A stretch of DNA of 63,946 nt from Spirochaetales bacterium. GTDB lineage: Bacteria; Spirochaetota; Spirochaetia; DSM-27196; Salinispiraceae. The position numbers and the translations under genes were made by a program. The stretch covers positions 1 to 63,946 of the forward strand of contig JAACWS010000020.1 in the NCBI GenBank assembly GCA_009991955.1. The letters run 5' to 3'. The first letter of the stretch is position 1. The number at the start of each line of letters is the position of its first letter. The notes under the pieces are model-generated. The model was not told where the DNA came from, ran no database searches, and saw nothing but the letters and a program-made list of their open reading frames with translations. This document shows, piece after piece, positions 18,461 to 27,535 of this stretch.

Positions 18461-20065
18461 TTAGAGGTCCCTCTGTTGTTCGAAGGGAAGTTCCTCGTCG
18501 TGGTTGTTGTAGAAATATTCGAAGGAATCGACCAGGGCTTCCCAGGAGGCTTCGATTATATTTTCGTTCACGCCAACGGTTGTCCAATCTTCGGTGCCGT
18601 TGGTAGACGTAATGAATACTCGAACCTTGGCGGCTGAGGCGGACTCGGGGTTGAGAACACGGACCCGGTAGTCAATGAGCCTGAGCCGTTTTAGAAAAGG
18701 GTAGTGGGGTTCGAGGCCATCTCGAAGGGCCCCATCGAGGGTTTCTACCGGCCCGACACCAACGGAGGCTCCCATGACTTCTCGTTCCTGGTCCTGTAAA
18801 AACATACGTCCGACGGTTTTCGATTGGGCGTTTCCGGTTTTATAGGCTTCGAGATGATAGTTCTTGAGGTTCACAAGGGGTCGATACTTTTTGAGGACTT
18901 TTCGGACAATCAAGTCAAAACTTCCTTCCGCCGCTTCAAACTCGTATCCCTGGTTTTCTAGGTTTTTTAACGTGGTAATGAGTTGGGTAACTCGAGGATC
19001 GCTTTTTTCGAAGTGACCAAATTTCTTCAATTTTTCGACGATAGTCGACTTTCCAGCCAACTCTGAGAGCACAACTAAACGGCTATTTCCTACTCGCGCC
19101 CCATCGACGTGTTCCATGAGGTGAGGGGCCTTGATGATAACGTCGGCGTGTTGGCCCGCCTTGTGGGCAAAGCTAGCAACACCAACGTAAGGTTGGCGTT
19201 TGTCCGGAATTATATTGGCTTTTTCGGCGACAAAGCGAGACAAACTGGTAAGCTTTTCGAGTTCAGATCCGGAGTTTGTCGGATAGCCTAACTTTAGGCT
19301 CAGGTTTGGCATAATGACACAAAGATTTGCGTTACCACAGCGCTCGCCCCAGCCGTTCACCGTGCCCTGAATATGGATTGCTCCGGCTTCCACGGCTGCT
19401 AGGCTGTTTGCAACCGCAACTCCACAATCGTTATGAAAATGCCCTCCTAAGGGGGCTAGATCGTGGGCCCTTAGACTTTCAAAGATGGAAGTTACTTGTC
19501 CAGGAAGGGTGCCTCCATTGGTGTCACAAAGTACCAGCACATCGGCTCCCGCTTGAGTGCCTGCTTCTAATACCTTGAGAGCGTAGTCGCTGTTATCCTT
19601 GTATCCATCGAAAAAGTGCTCTAAGTCAAAAACCACTTCCCGTCCTTGGCTTTTCAAATAGGAGAGAGAGTCGAAAATCATTTCCAGGTTTTCTTCGGCC
19701 GTCGTACCCAATACTTTTTCCACATGGGCAACCCAGGTCTTTCCGACCACCACGACTGTCGGTGTTTCTGCCTCGACTAATGCTCTAATATGGGCATCGC
19801 TGGACGCTTTCCCCCCGGGTTTTCGAGTACTCCCAAAAGCCGAAATCTTAGCATGGCGAAAATGTATAGAACGGCATCGTTGAAAAAAAGCAGCTTCTTT
19901 TTCATTCGAAAGTGGAAAGCCACCTTCTATATAATCAACCTTCATGTCGTCAAGATATTGGGCGATTTCGAGCTTGTCTTCCAGGGTGTAACTTACTTCA
20001 AGCCCTTGCATTCCGTCACGTAGGGTAGTATCAAAAATTGCGACCAAGTTTTTTGTCTGTGCCAT
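18461..20065 (-). CDS. cimA: (R)-citramalate synthase
   Basis: Condenses pyruvate with acetyl-CoA to citramalate, the first step of the threonine-independent isoleucine route. The 534 residues have the HMGL-like barrel opening FDTTLRDGMQG and metal ligands in GHFHNDCGVAVAN. The signature TVNGWGERCGNANL separates CimA from 2-isopropylmalate synthases. The C-terminal LeuA-type dimer domain (about 410-525) is the usual site of isoleucine feedback. It is convergent with carB and divergent from pgeF. A perfect TTGACA lies at 20100-20095 on the minus strand, but no good -10 box accompanies it. Confidence 0.92.
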   Translation of the reverse strand: MAQTKNLVAIFDTTLRDGMQGLEVSYTLEDKLEIAQYLDDMKVDYIEGGFPLSNEKEAAFFQRCRSIHFRHAKISAFGSTRKPGGKASSDAHIRALVEAETPTVVVVGKTWVAHVEKVLGTTAEENLEMIFDSLSYLKSQGREVVFDLEHFFDGYKDNSDYALKVLEAGTQAGADVLVLCDTNGGTLPGQVTSIFESLRAHDLAPLGGHFHNDCGVAVANSLAAVEAGAIHIQGTVNGWGERCGNANLCVIMPNLSLKLGYPTNSGSELEKLTSLSRFVAEKANIIPDKRQPYVGVASFAHKAGQHADVIIKAPHLMEHVDGARVGNSRLVVLSELAGKSTIVEKLKKFGHFEKSDPRVTQLITTLKNLENQGYEFEAAEGSFDLIVRKVLKKYRPLVNLKNYHLEAYKTGNAQSKTVGRMFLQDQEREVMGASVGVGPVETLDGALRDGLEPHYPFLKRLRLIDYRVRVLNPESASAAKVRVFITSTNGTEDWTTVGVNENIIEASWEALVDSFEYFYNNHDEELPFEQQRDL

Positions 20066-20115
20066 AGACAGAAGCTCTTAGATTTTAGAGACCCTGTCAA
20101 GGTTCGTATTCGGAA

Positions 20116-20144
20116 TTGACGGATTTTTTGTCAGCGCATACACT
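20116..20144 (+). promoter_or_regulatory. predicted promoter of pgeF-argS
   Basis: TTGACG (20116-20121), a 17-bp spacer and TACACT (20139-20144). The expected transcription start falls at about the ATG (20151), so the mRNA may be leaderless. No Shine-Dalgarno is visible before 20151. Confidence 0.45.
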
Positions 20145-20150
20145 GGGTCC

Positions 20151-21002
20151 ATGAGAATTATGGCCGGAGATGTGTCGTTGGAAGTCATTGGTACCGGCTT
20201 TGAAGGCTGGGTAACCCTAACAGGTCTCAATACTGGCCCGTCGGGAGAGTATACTCAGACAAAGAAAATTCTAGAAGCCCATAGTATACCTGGTCGCAAA
20301 TTTGTTTTTTGCCAGCAAGTACAGAGTTTACGGGTATTTTTTCTCGATTTCGACGGAGAAGATATTCGGGTCTACCGGTATTCTGGTCGTTGGATCGACT
20401 CTCATCTTCAGATAGATAAGGAGCCCGTCGGCCCACAGGTGTATAAAAAATGCGTGTTGGCCGGTTGCCTTGGTGAAGGGGATGGCATAATTTCTCGGGT
20501 ACCGAGCTTGGTACCCGGAGTAACTGTCGCCGACTGTATTCCGATCTTCCTCCATCAGAAAGGACGGGGCTCTTCTGCTTTTCTTGGTTCCCCAATCTAT
20601 GGTACCCTCCATTCTGGATGGCAGGGAACGGGTATACTTCGTGTAGCTCTGGCTGGTATCCAAGATCTTTGGGGGGTGAGACCCGACGACATCGAAGTGG
20701 GTCTTGGTCCCGGAATCTGCGGGTCTTGTTATATCGTCGATGCTGAGCGGGCTCGGATTATGGAAACACGATTCGGTAGTCGTTGGATTCGTGAAGTGGC
20801 CGGTAAAGGTGAGTGGAAGAATGTCCCTCAGTTTCGGGTTGATCTTTTTGGCATAAATCGAGAAATCGCCAAAAAAAGTGGCATCCACCTGATCCATTCT
20901 CCAGTGCACTGTACAAAAGAAAATCAGAAATATAACTCTTTTCGACGTTCGCAAGATTCAAAACGAATGTTTGCATTCACCTTGGGAAAGGACTCAACAT
21001 GA
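20151..21002 (+). CDS. pgeF: PgeF/YfiH (laccase-domain) family purine nucleoside phosphorylase-like protein
   Basis: A 283-residue member of the multicopper polyphenol oxidoreductase/laccase family (PF02578). In studied bacteria these proteins act as zinc-dependent purine nucleoside phosphorylases or peptidoglycan-editing factors. Conserved landmarks are LHSGWQG (zinc histidine), GPGICGSCYIV (zinc cysteine) and a C-terminal SFRRSQDSKRMFAF motif close to the usual FYSYRRDG...R. The N-terminal third is diverged. It overlaps argS by ATGA and is probably translationally coupled to it. ATG at 20160 is an alternative start. No strong ribosome binding site precedes either. Confidence 0.85.
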   Translation: MRIMAGDVSLEVIGTGFEGWVTLTGLNTGPSGEYTQTKKILEAHSIPGRKFVFCQQVQSLRVFFLDFDGEDIRVYRYSGRWIDSHLQIDKEPVGPQVYKKCVLAGCLGEGDGIISRVPSLVPGVTVADCIPIFLHQKGRGSSAFLGSPIYGTLHSGWQGTGILRVALAGIQDLWGVRPDDIEVGLGPGICGSCYIVDAERARIMETRFGSRWIREVAGKGEWKNVPQFRVDLFGINREIAKKSGIHLIHSPVHCTKENQKYNSFRRSQDSKRMFAFTLGKDST

Positions 21003-22816
21003 TTCGGCAAAAAAAAGTATGGCAAAAACTCATATGGGCCGGGGTTAAACAATTTACTCTCGAAAAAAATATCTCTTGGACCGGTGTACCGGAGAATTTT
21101 CCAATGGAAACTCCCCCAAATCTCGAACTTGGCGATTTGTCCTTTCCTCTCTTTTTTTTGGGAAAGGACCTGCGTATGGGTCCCCCGGTAATTGCTCAAA
21201 CTTTGCAGGATTTTCTTCATCAGATTTCGAAGGGTGAAAAAGCTTTTCGCCCACAGTTTCTCGACGAGTTCGACCTTCGAAAGGATATTCTCGAATTTGT
21301 CGAGGCTAAACTGGGGAGTGTAAAGGCTGTGGGACCTTACTTAAACATTCATTTTTCGAGAGAAGTGGTTAGTTTTGACGTGCTAGGGGGTGTGATTCCT
21401 GATTTCGTCGACTCACCACTAAAGGGTAAGAAGGTTATGGTTGAGTTTTCATGCCCAAACACGAATAAACCTCTTCATCTTGGGCATTTACGAAATGATG
21501 CCTTGGGCGAAAGTGTGAGTAGGATTCTGAGGGCGGCGGGGGCGGAAGTAGTGAAAGTGAACCTTATAAATAATCGAGGTGTACACATCTGCAAGTCCAT
21601 GTTGGCCTATCAAAAATTTGGCGAAAACCAAACGCCCGAATTGACCAGTATGAAAAGCGATCATTTTGTCGGGGATTTTTATGTGAAATTTGCCCAATGG
21701 GAAAAAACAAATCCCGAAGCGGAAACAGAAGCCCAAGAAATGCTCCAGCGATGGGAAAAAGGCGAACCTGAGATTCTCGAGCTATGGAAAACAATGAACA
21801 GTTGGGCGATAGAAGGAATTAAACAAACCTATGAAAGGACGGGGATTTCTTTTGACCGCTATTATTTTGAAAGTGACACCTACTTACTTGGCCGCCAAAG
21901 GATTTTGGAAGGACTCGAGCAAGGTATATTCTATCGAGACGAAGAAGGAACGGTTTGGATTAACCTCGAAGAAGAAGGGCTAGACAAGAAAGTACTCCTG
22001 CGCCGGGATGGCACAAGTCTGTATATAACCCAGGACATCGGAACTGCCATTAGTCGTCACGACGATTATCCCTTCGACAGTCTCGTGTACGTAGTCGCCT
22101 CGGAGCAGCAATATCACTTCAAAGTACTTTTTAAGGTCCTCGAGAGACTTGGGTACGCCTGGGCCCCTTCGCTTTACCATTTGTCCTACGGCATGGTGAA
22201 CCTCCCAGAAGGAAAAATGAAGAGTAGGGAAGGTACAGTAGTTGATGCCGACGACTTGCTCGATCAGCTTTCGGCCCTTGCAAGAGAGGAGATTCTCCAG
22301 AAGAACAGAGAAGACCAGATCGACGATCTGGATGCGACAGCTGGATCAATAGCCTTGGGGGCGTTACATTACTATTTGTTACAAAATGCCCCCACAAAAG
22401 ATATGATCTTTAATCCCCAGGAGTCTCTGGCCTTCAACGGAAATACCGGGCCCTACCTACAATACACCGGGGCCCGAATTTCGAGCATGTTTAGGAAGTG
22501 GAGTGGAACGATACCAGGGGTTTCGACTTCGATATGCCGTAAAATTACTACCGACCAGGAATGGAGCCTGGTAACCCTCATTGGTCAGTACGACGACTGT
22601 GTTGTTCAGGCGGCCCAAGAAATGAGCCCTTCGATTTTAACCGGCTACCTGTTTGAATTAACGAAAGCCTATAGTCGGTTATATCATGACCTTCCAATTC
22701 TCGGAGCAAAAGATGAAGAAGAAAAGCTTGGTAGACTTCTTTTAAGTTCGGCAGTTCTACGGACCCTTCAAAAAGGGATGGAGCTAATAAACGTACCGTT
22801 TCTCGCGGCGATGTAA
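20999..22816 (+). CDS. argS: arginyl-tRNA synthetase
   Basis: Class I synthetase charging tRNA-Arg. The 605 residues have an N-terminal tRNA-binding (Arg_tRNA_synt_N) domain. The HIGH-type motif is in PNTNKPLHLGHLRND. The KMSKS-type segment is GKMKSREGTVV, and the C-terminal DALR anticodon-binding domain follows. Length is typical. The start overlaps pgeF by 4 bases. It is followed by a 183-bp regulatory gap before gltB. Confidence 0.95.
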   Translation: MIRQKKVWQKLIWAGVKQFTLEKNISWTGVPENFPMETPPNLELGDLSFPLFFLGKDLRMGPPVIAQTLQDFLHQISKGEKAFRPQFLDEFDLRKDILEFVEAKLGSVKAVGPYLNIHFSREVVSFDVLGGVIPDFVDSPLKGKKVMVEFSCPNTNKPLHLGHLRNDALGESVSRILRAAGAEVVKVNLINNRGVHICKSMLAYQKFGENQTPELTSMKSDHFVGDFYVKFAQWEKTNPEAETEAQEMLQRWEKGEPEILELWKTMNSWAIEGIKQTYERTGISFDRYYFESDTYLLGRQRILEGLEQGIFYRDEEGTVWINLEEEGLDKKVLLRRDGTSLYITQDIGTAISRHDDYPFDSLVYVVASEQQYHFKVLFKVLERLGYAWAPSLYHLSYGMVNLPEGKMKSREGTVVDADDLLDQLSALAREEILQKNREDQIDDLDATAGSIALGALHYYLLQNAPTKDMIFNPQESLAFNGNTGPYLQYTGARISSMFRKWSGTIPGVSTSICRKITTDQEWSLVTLIGQYDDCVVQAAQEMSPSILTGYLFELTKAYSRLYHDLPILGAKDEEEKLGRLLLSSAVLRTLQKGMELINVPFLAAM

Positions 22817-22838
22817 AGCATACATTTATGTAGATAAG

Positions 22839-22854
22839 ACTACGCAAACGTAGT
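22839..22854. other. small perfect inverted repeat after argS
   Basis: ACTACG-CAAA-CGTAGT, six pairs with a four-base loop, 23 bases after the argS stop. There is no T-run, so it is a weak candidate for a terminator or an mRNA 3'-end stabiliser. Confidence 0.35.
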
Positions 22855-22876
22855 ACTAATGGGTATGAATTTGCTT

Positions 22877-22911
22877 CTTTTATGAATATTATAATCGAAA
22901 ATTCATAAAAG
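22877..22911. promoter_or_regulatory. 11-bp perfect inverted repeat, probable activator/operator site for gltBD
   Basis: CTTTTATGAAT (22877-22887) and ATTCATAAAAG (22901-22911) are perfect reverse complements separated by 13 AT-rich bases. The centre is about 70 bp upstream of the transcription start predicted from the sigma-54 promoter. This fits a dimeric regulator, either an upstream activating sequence for an NtrC-type protein or a repressor operator. Confidence 0.6.
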
Positions 22912-22938
22912 CGTACTTATAGAAGGGAAAATTTTACC

Positions 22939-22953
22939 TGGCACGGTTATTGC
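22939..22953 (+). promoter_or_regulatory. sigma-54 (RpoN) promoter of gltBD
   Basis: TGGCAC-N5-TTGC with exact consensus spacing: GG at 22940-22941 and GC at 22952-22953. It lies 47 bp upstream of gltB. A sigma-70-like -10 TATAAT at 22956-22961, with weak TTTACC at 22933-22938, partly overlaps it, so dual promoters are possible. RpoN control suits a nitrogen-assimilation gene. Confidence 0.8.
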
Positions 22954-22999
22954 TGTATAATCTCTACAGGAAAAGTTTTTTTACTCAGAAGGAGCAAGT

Positions 23000-25900
23000 A
23001 TGGCAATGCGCATGCGTCCAGGTGAAGAAGGACTCTATAGTCCCCTTTACGAACATGAAAACTGTGGGGTTGGATTTGTTGCCCACTTAAAAGGCCGCGA
23101 ATCTCGAGCCATAGTAACCGGTGCTCAAGAATTACTCATTCGAATGACCCATCGAGGTGCGGTTGGGGCCGAAAAAAATACCGGGGATGGTGCAGGTATC
23201 CTTACTGGAGTTCCTCACGAATTTTTTAAGCGGATAGCCAAAGCCGAGATAGGAATAGAGCTTCCCGAACTAGGATCCTACGCAGCGGGGGTTGTTTTTC
23301 TTCCTCCAGAAGAACTACTACGAAACAAATGTAAAGCCTACTTCGAAACTGTCCTTATAGAGTACGGAATAAAGAAACTAGGGTGGAGGACCGTCCCTCG
23401 AAATAACTCAATGGTTGGTCCCGGAGCTCTAGATTCCGAGCCCTCAATGGAACAAATATTTTTGGGTGCACCCGAAGGAATGGATTCTCAAGAGTTCGAA
23501 CGAAAGTTATTCATTGTCCGAAAACACGTCGCGAATGCCCTTCGAGGGAATGCCGAATACGACCCGGAACATTTTTTCTACGTGGTGAGCCTGTCATCCC
23601 GGATTCTCGTATATAAAGGCATGCTCATGCCCGAACAGTTATTCGATTATTACCTGGATCTTCAGTCCGAGGACTTCTCGAGTCACCTGGCCATGGTTCA
23701 CAGCCGCTTCTCGACAAACACCTTTCCCAGTTGGGACCGTGCTCAGCCCCTACGTTTTATGAGCCACAATGGGGAAATAAATACCCTTCGGGGCAACATG
23801 AACAAAATGCGAAGTCGGGAGGGCCTTTTGGCGAGCCCTCTGTTTGGTGGTGACCTATCGAAAAGTTTTCCCATTAACCAACCCGATCAATCGGACTCGG
23901 GTAATTTTGACAATGTCCTTGAATTGCTTTTGATGAGTGGATACGAGCTCCCCGAAGCGGTTATGATGATGATCCCCGAAGCATGGCAGCGACATCCGTC
24001 GATGGACCAAAAAAAGAAAGATATGTACGAATATTTTTCGAATAAAATGGAACCCTGGGATGGTCCCGCCTCGGTAGCTTTTAGCGACGGTACCTACATA
24101 GGTGCAGTACTCGACCGAAATGGTCTGCGACCCTCGAGGTATTATATTACCGACGATGATCTGGTTATCATGGCTAGCGAAGTGGGGGTATTCGACGTAC
24201 CCCCGGAAAAAATCCTAGAAAAAGGTCGGCTCCAACCGGGGCGTATGTTTCTCGTGAATTTTAAAGAGGGGCGAATAGTAGACGACTCGGAACTGAAGTC
24301 ATTCTACGCCAACGCTAGGCCCTATGGACAATGGCTGGAAGAGCAAAAAATCACCCTGGAAAACCTCACTACCCCCGAAATTGTTCCCGATCTTGACCGG
24401 AATACTATACTTCCCCGTCTGCGGACCTTCGGCTTTACCCTCGAGCACCTCCATGAAATTCTTAAGCCCATGGCGGAATTGGGCAAAGAGCCTCTAGGAT
24501 CTATGGGAAACGATGCTCCTCTTGCGGTCCTTTCGGACAAACCCCGAATGCTCTACGATTATTTCAAACAACTATTTGCCCAGGTAACAAATCCACCGAT
24601 CGATAGTATTCGCGAATCGGTTATCATGAGTCTTAAGGCCTATATTGGTCCCGAGCGGAATCTCTTGGAAATAACCCCCGCCCACGCCCATCGATTGCTT
24701 CTTGAGCAGCCGGTGCTTACCAACTCTGAACTTGCTCAATTGAAGTACATGGATTACCGGGGCTGGAAAACCAAAACGATCGACACAACCTATTCTGCTG
24801 AAGGTGGGGCAGGTGAACTCACCAAAGCCCTCGGACGTATAACAACCGAGGCATCAAATGCCATCCTTGAGGGATACAGTCTTGTCATCCTCTCCGACCG
24901 GGAAGCGGGGCCGAGTCGAATTCCACTCAGTGCGCTCATGGCCGTGGGGGCGGTACACCATCATTTAGTAAAGAACCATGAACGGACCCAGATTGGAATA
25001 ATCATTGAATCTGGTGAACCTCGTGAAGTTCACCATTTCTGTACTTTGGTTGGGTACGGGGCCGATGGTATCAATCCTTACCTGGCCTTTGAGGCCATGT
25101 GGATGATGGACGAAGATGGCGAAATCGAAGGACAAATAAGTCGCCAACGTATCGAGAAGGACTATTTAACGGCAATCGAGTACGGAATGCAAAAGGTCTT
25201 CGGAAAAATGGGTATTTCTACCCTCGAAAGTTACAAGGGAGCCCAGATATTCGAGGCCCTTGGACTTGCGACCGAGGTAATAGAACGATGTTTTGTCGGT
25301 ACGTCGAGTAGAATTGAAGGTGCGGGCTTTGCCGAGTTGGCCGAAGAGGCTAAACGGCGGCACGAGCTAGGGTATCCCCAAGGGAACCCTTCGGTTGGTG
25401 GAGAATTAGTGAATCCCGGGGACTATAGCGTTCGCTATGGTGGCGAAAAACACATGTGGGACCCCGAGTCTATCGCTAATCTTCAAATTGGGGTACGGCA
25501 AAATAGCCGTTACCATTACAACCTATTTGCGGCTCAACAGAACCAGAGGTCGACCGAGCAATTTACCCTTCGTGGACTTGTTAAATTTAAATCTGGAACA
25601 CCGGTACCCATCGATGAGGTTGAATCGGTCGAGTCCATCATGCGTAGATTTGTTACCGGAGCAATGAGTTTTGGTTCCATTAGTCAAGAGGCCCATGAAA
25701 CTCTTGCAGTAGCAATGAATAGGATAGGGGCAAAGTCGAACACCGGCGAGGGCGGTGAGTTGCGGGAGCGGTATAAGCCCTTACCAAATGGTGACTCAAA
25801 ACGGTCGGCAATCAAACAGGTGGCTTCAGGACGATTTGGTGTTACTATCGAGTATCTGGTAAATGCCGACGAGATCCAAATCAAAATGGCCCAAGGGGCG

Positions 25901-27535
25901 AAGCCTGGAGAGGGAGGTGAGCTTCCAGGGAATAAGGTTTTCGAGGTTATTGCTAAAACTCGCCATTCTACTCCTGGGGTTGGTCTTATAAGTCCTCCTC
26001 CCCATCACGACATCTATTCGATCGAGGATTTGGCCCAGCTCATCTTTGACCTTAAAAACGCGAATCCTCGGGCTCGAATCAGTGTAAAACTCGTTTCAGA
26101 AGTCGGAGTTGGTACAATTGCTGCCGGGGTTGCCAAGGCCCATGCAGACCACATTCTCATTTCTGGTCACGACGGTGGTACGGGAGCTAGCCCCTTGACG
26201 GGAATTAAGCACGCCGGTCTTCCGTGGGAACTAGGACTGAGCGAAACCCACCAAACTCTTGTTATGAACGATCTAAGAAGCAGGGTGGTTCTGCAGACCG
26301 ACGGTCAAATAAAGACTGGACGAGATCTTCTTATTGCTGCTCTGCTCGGCGCCGAAGAGTATGGGGTGGCCACGGGGGCCCTTATTTCAGTCGGGTGTAT
26401 CATGATGAGGAAATGCCAGAAGAACACCTGCCCCGTAGGGGTAGCCACTCAGGATGAGAAACTTAGGGCAAAATTCACGGGAAAACCCGAACACGTCATC
26501 AATTTTATTCGGTTCATTGCCGAAGATGCCCGGGAACTTATGGCCCAGCTGGGTTTTAGGTCAGTAGACGAAATGATTGGTCGGGTAGACATGCTAGAAA
26601 CCGATAGGGATGTTCTTTCCTGGAAGTCGAAGGGCCTTGATCTTTCGCGTATGCTCGCCTTACCCCGCAAAGATTTAGCTCCCTCTGGAACCATTTGTTG
26701 CATTCCCCAGGATCATGGACTCGAGCGGGTTCTCGATCGAGAACTCATTTCCCTTTCAAAAGAAGCAATCGAAAATGCCAAGCCAGTCCAAATACATCTG
26801 CCTATAAAAAATACCGACCGAGCGGTAGGAACAATGTTATCCTCGGAAATTAGTCGAAAATACGGTCTTGACGGCCTGCCGGATAGTACAATAAAAGCGA
26901 AATTCACTGGACACGGAGGCCAGACCTTCGGTGGATGGCTTGCCAGGGGGGTCGAATTTGTACTTGAAGGGGATTCCAACGACTACGTCGGAAAAGGGCT
27001 TTCTGGGGGTACCTTGGTTATCTACCCTCCGAAGCAGGCGAAATTTAAGGCCGAAGAAAACATTATCATCGGCAACGTAGCCTTCTACGGAGCGATCCAG
27101 GGTCGTGCCTTCATACGGGGAGTCGCAGCAGAGCGATTCTGCGTACGGAACTCGGGGGTTGAGGTAGTTATCGAGGGGGTCGGCGACCACGGGTGTGAAT
27201 ACATGACCGGGGGCCGGGCAATTATTCTCGGAACAACCGGGCGTAACTTTGCTGCAGGCATGTCCGGCGGCATAGCCTACGTCTGGGACCCTTCAGGTGA
27301 GTTTGTTGGAAAAGTCAATACCGAAATGGTAGTGCCTGAAGTCGTCAGTGATACCGAGGATTTCGAATATATCGAATCGATGATTCGAGAACATATTGAA
27401 AAAACTGGGTCTACCCGAGGGAAGGATCTCTTGGACTCGTGGAACGCCGAAAAAAGGCATTTCTACAAAGTTGTTTCACCCCTCTATCAACGTATTCTCG
27501 ATCAACAGAGGCGAAAGGAGCTCGTTCATGGGTAA
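23000..27535 (+). CDS. gltB: glutamate synthase (GOGAT) large subunit
   Basis: Large subunit of glutamate synthase, converting glutamine and 2-oxoglutarate to two glutamates. The 1511 residues match the family. The class II glutaminase nucleophile is C22 in ENCGVGF, after a 21-residue propeptide removed on maturation. The central and FMN-binding synthase domains follow, with the 3Fe-4S cysteine cluster in CIMMRKCQKNTCPVGVA. The C-terminal GXGXG beta-helix domain covers about the last 250 residues. AAGGAG precedes the ATG. It overlaps gltD by 8 bases. Upstream are a sigma-54 promoter and a perfect inverted repeat. Confidence 0.97.
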   Translation: MAMRMRPGEEGLYSPLYEHENCGVGFVAHLKGRESRAIVTGAQELLIRMTHRGAVGAEKNTGDGAGILTGVPHEFFKRIAKAEIGIELPELGSYAAGVVFLPPEELLRNKCKAYFETVLIEYGIKKLGWRTVPRNNSMVGPGALDSEPSMEQIFLGAPEGMDSQEFERKLFIVRKHVANALRGNAEYDPEHFFYVVSLSSRILVYKGMLMPEQLFDYYLDLQSEDFSSHLAMVHSRFSTNTFPSWDRAQPLRFMSHNGEINTLRGNMNKMRSREGLLASPLFGGDLSKSFPINQPDQSDSGNFDNVLELLLMSGYELPEAVMMMIPEAWQRHPSMDQKKKDMYEYFSNKMEPWDGPASVAFSDGTYIGAVLDRNGLRPSRYYITDDDLVIMASEVGVFDVPPEKILEKGRLQPGRMFLVNFKEGRIVDDSELKSFYANARPYGQWLEEQKITLENLTTPEIVPDLDRNTILPRLRTFGFTLEHLHEILKPMAELGKEPLGSMGNDAPLAVLSDKPRMLYDYFKQLFAQVTNPPIDSIRESVIMSLKAYIGPERNLLEITPAHAHRLLLEQPVLTNSELAQLKYMDYRGWKTKTIDTTYSAEGGAGELTKALGRITTEASNAILEGYSLVILSDREAGPSRIPLSALMAVGAVHHHLVKNHERTQIGIIIESGEPREVHHFCTLVGYGADGINPYLAFEAMWMMDEDGEIEGQISRQRIEKDYLTAIEYGMQKVFGKMGISTLESYKGAQIFEALGLATEVIERCFVGTSSRIEGAGFAELAEEAKRRHELGYPQGNPSVGGELVNPGDYSVRYGGEKHMWDPESIANLQIGVRQNSRYHYNLFAAQQNQRSTEQFTLRGLVKFKSGTPVPIDEVESVESIMRRFVTGAMSFGSISQEAHETLAVAMNRIGAKSNTGEGGELRERYKPLPNGDSKRSAIKQVASGRFGVTIEYLVNADEIQIKMAQGAKPGEGGELPGNKVFEVIAKTRHSTPGVGLISPPPHHDIYSIEDLAQLIFDLKNANPRARISVKLVSEVGVGTIAAGVAKAHADHILISGHDGGTGASPLTGIKHAGLPWELGLSETHQTLVMNDLRSRVVLQTDGQIKTGRDLLIAALLGAEEYGVATGALISVGCIMMRKCQKNTCPVGVATQDEKLRAKFTGKPEHVINFIRFIAEDARELMAQLGFRSVDEMIGRVDMLETDRDVLSWKSKGLDLSRMLALPRKDLAPSGTICCIPQDHGLERVLDRELISLSKEAIENAKPVQIHLPIKNTDRAVGTMLSSEISRKYGLDGLPDSTIKAKFTGHGGQTFGGWLARGVEFVLEGDSNDYVGKGLSGGTLVIYPPKQAKFKAEENIIIGNVAFYGAIQGRAFIRGVAAERFCVRNSGVEVVIEGVGDHGCEYMTGGRAIILGTTGRNFAAGMSGGIAYVWDPSGEFVGKVNTEMVVPEVVSDTEDFEYIESMIREHIEKTGSTRGKDLLDSWNAEKRHFYKVVSPLYQRILDQQRRKELVHG

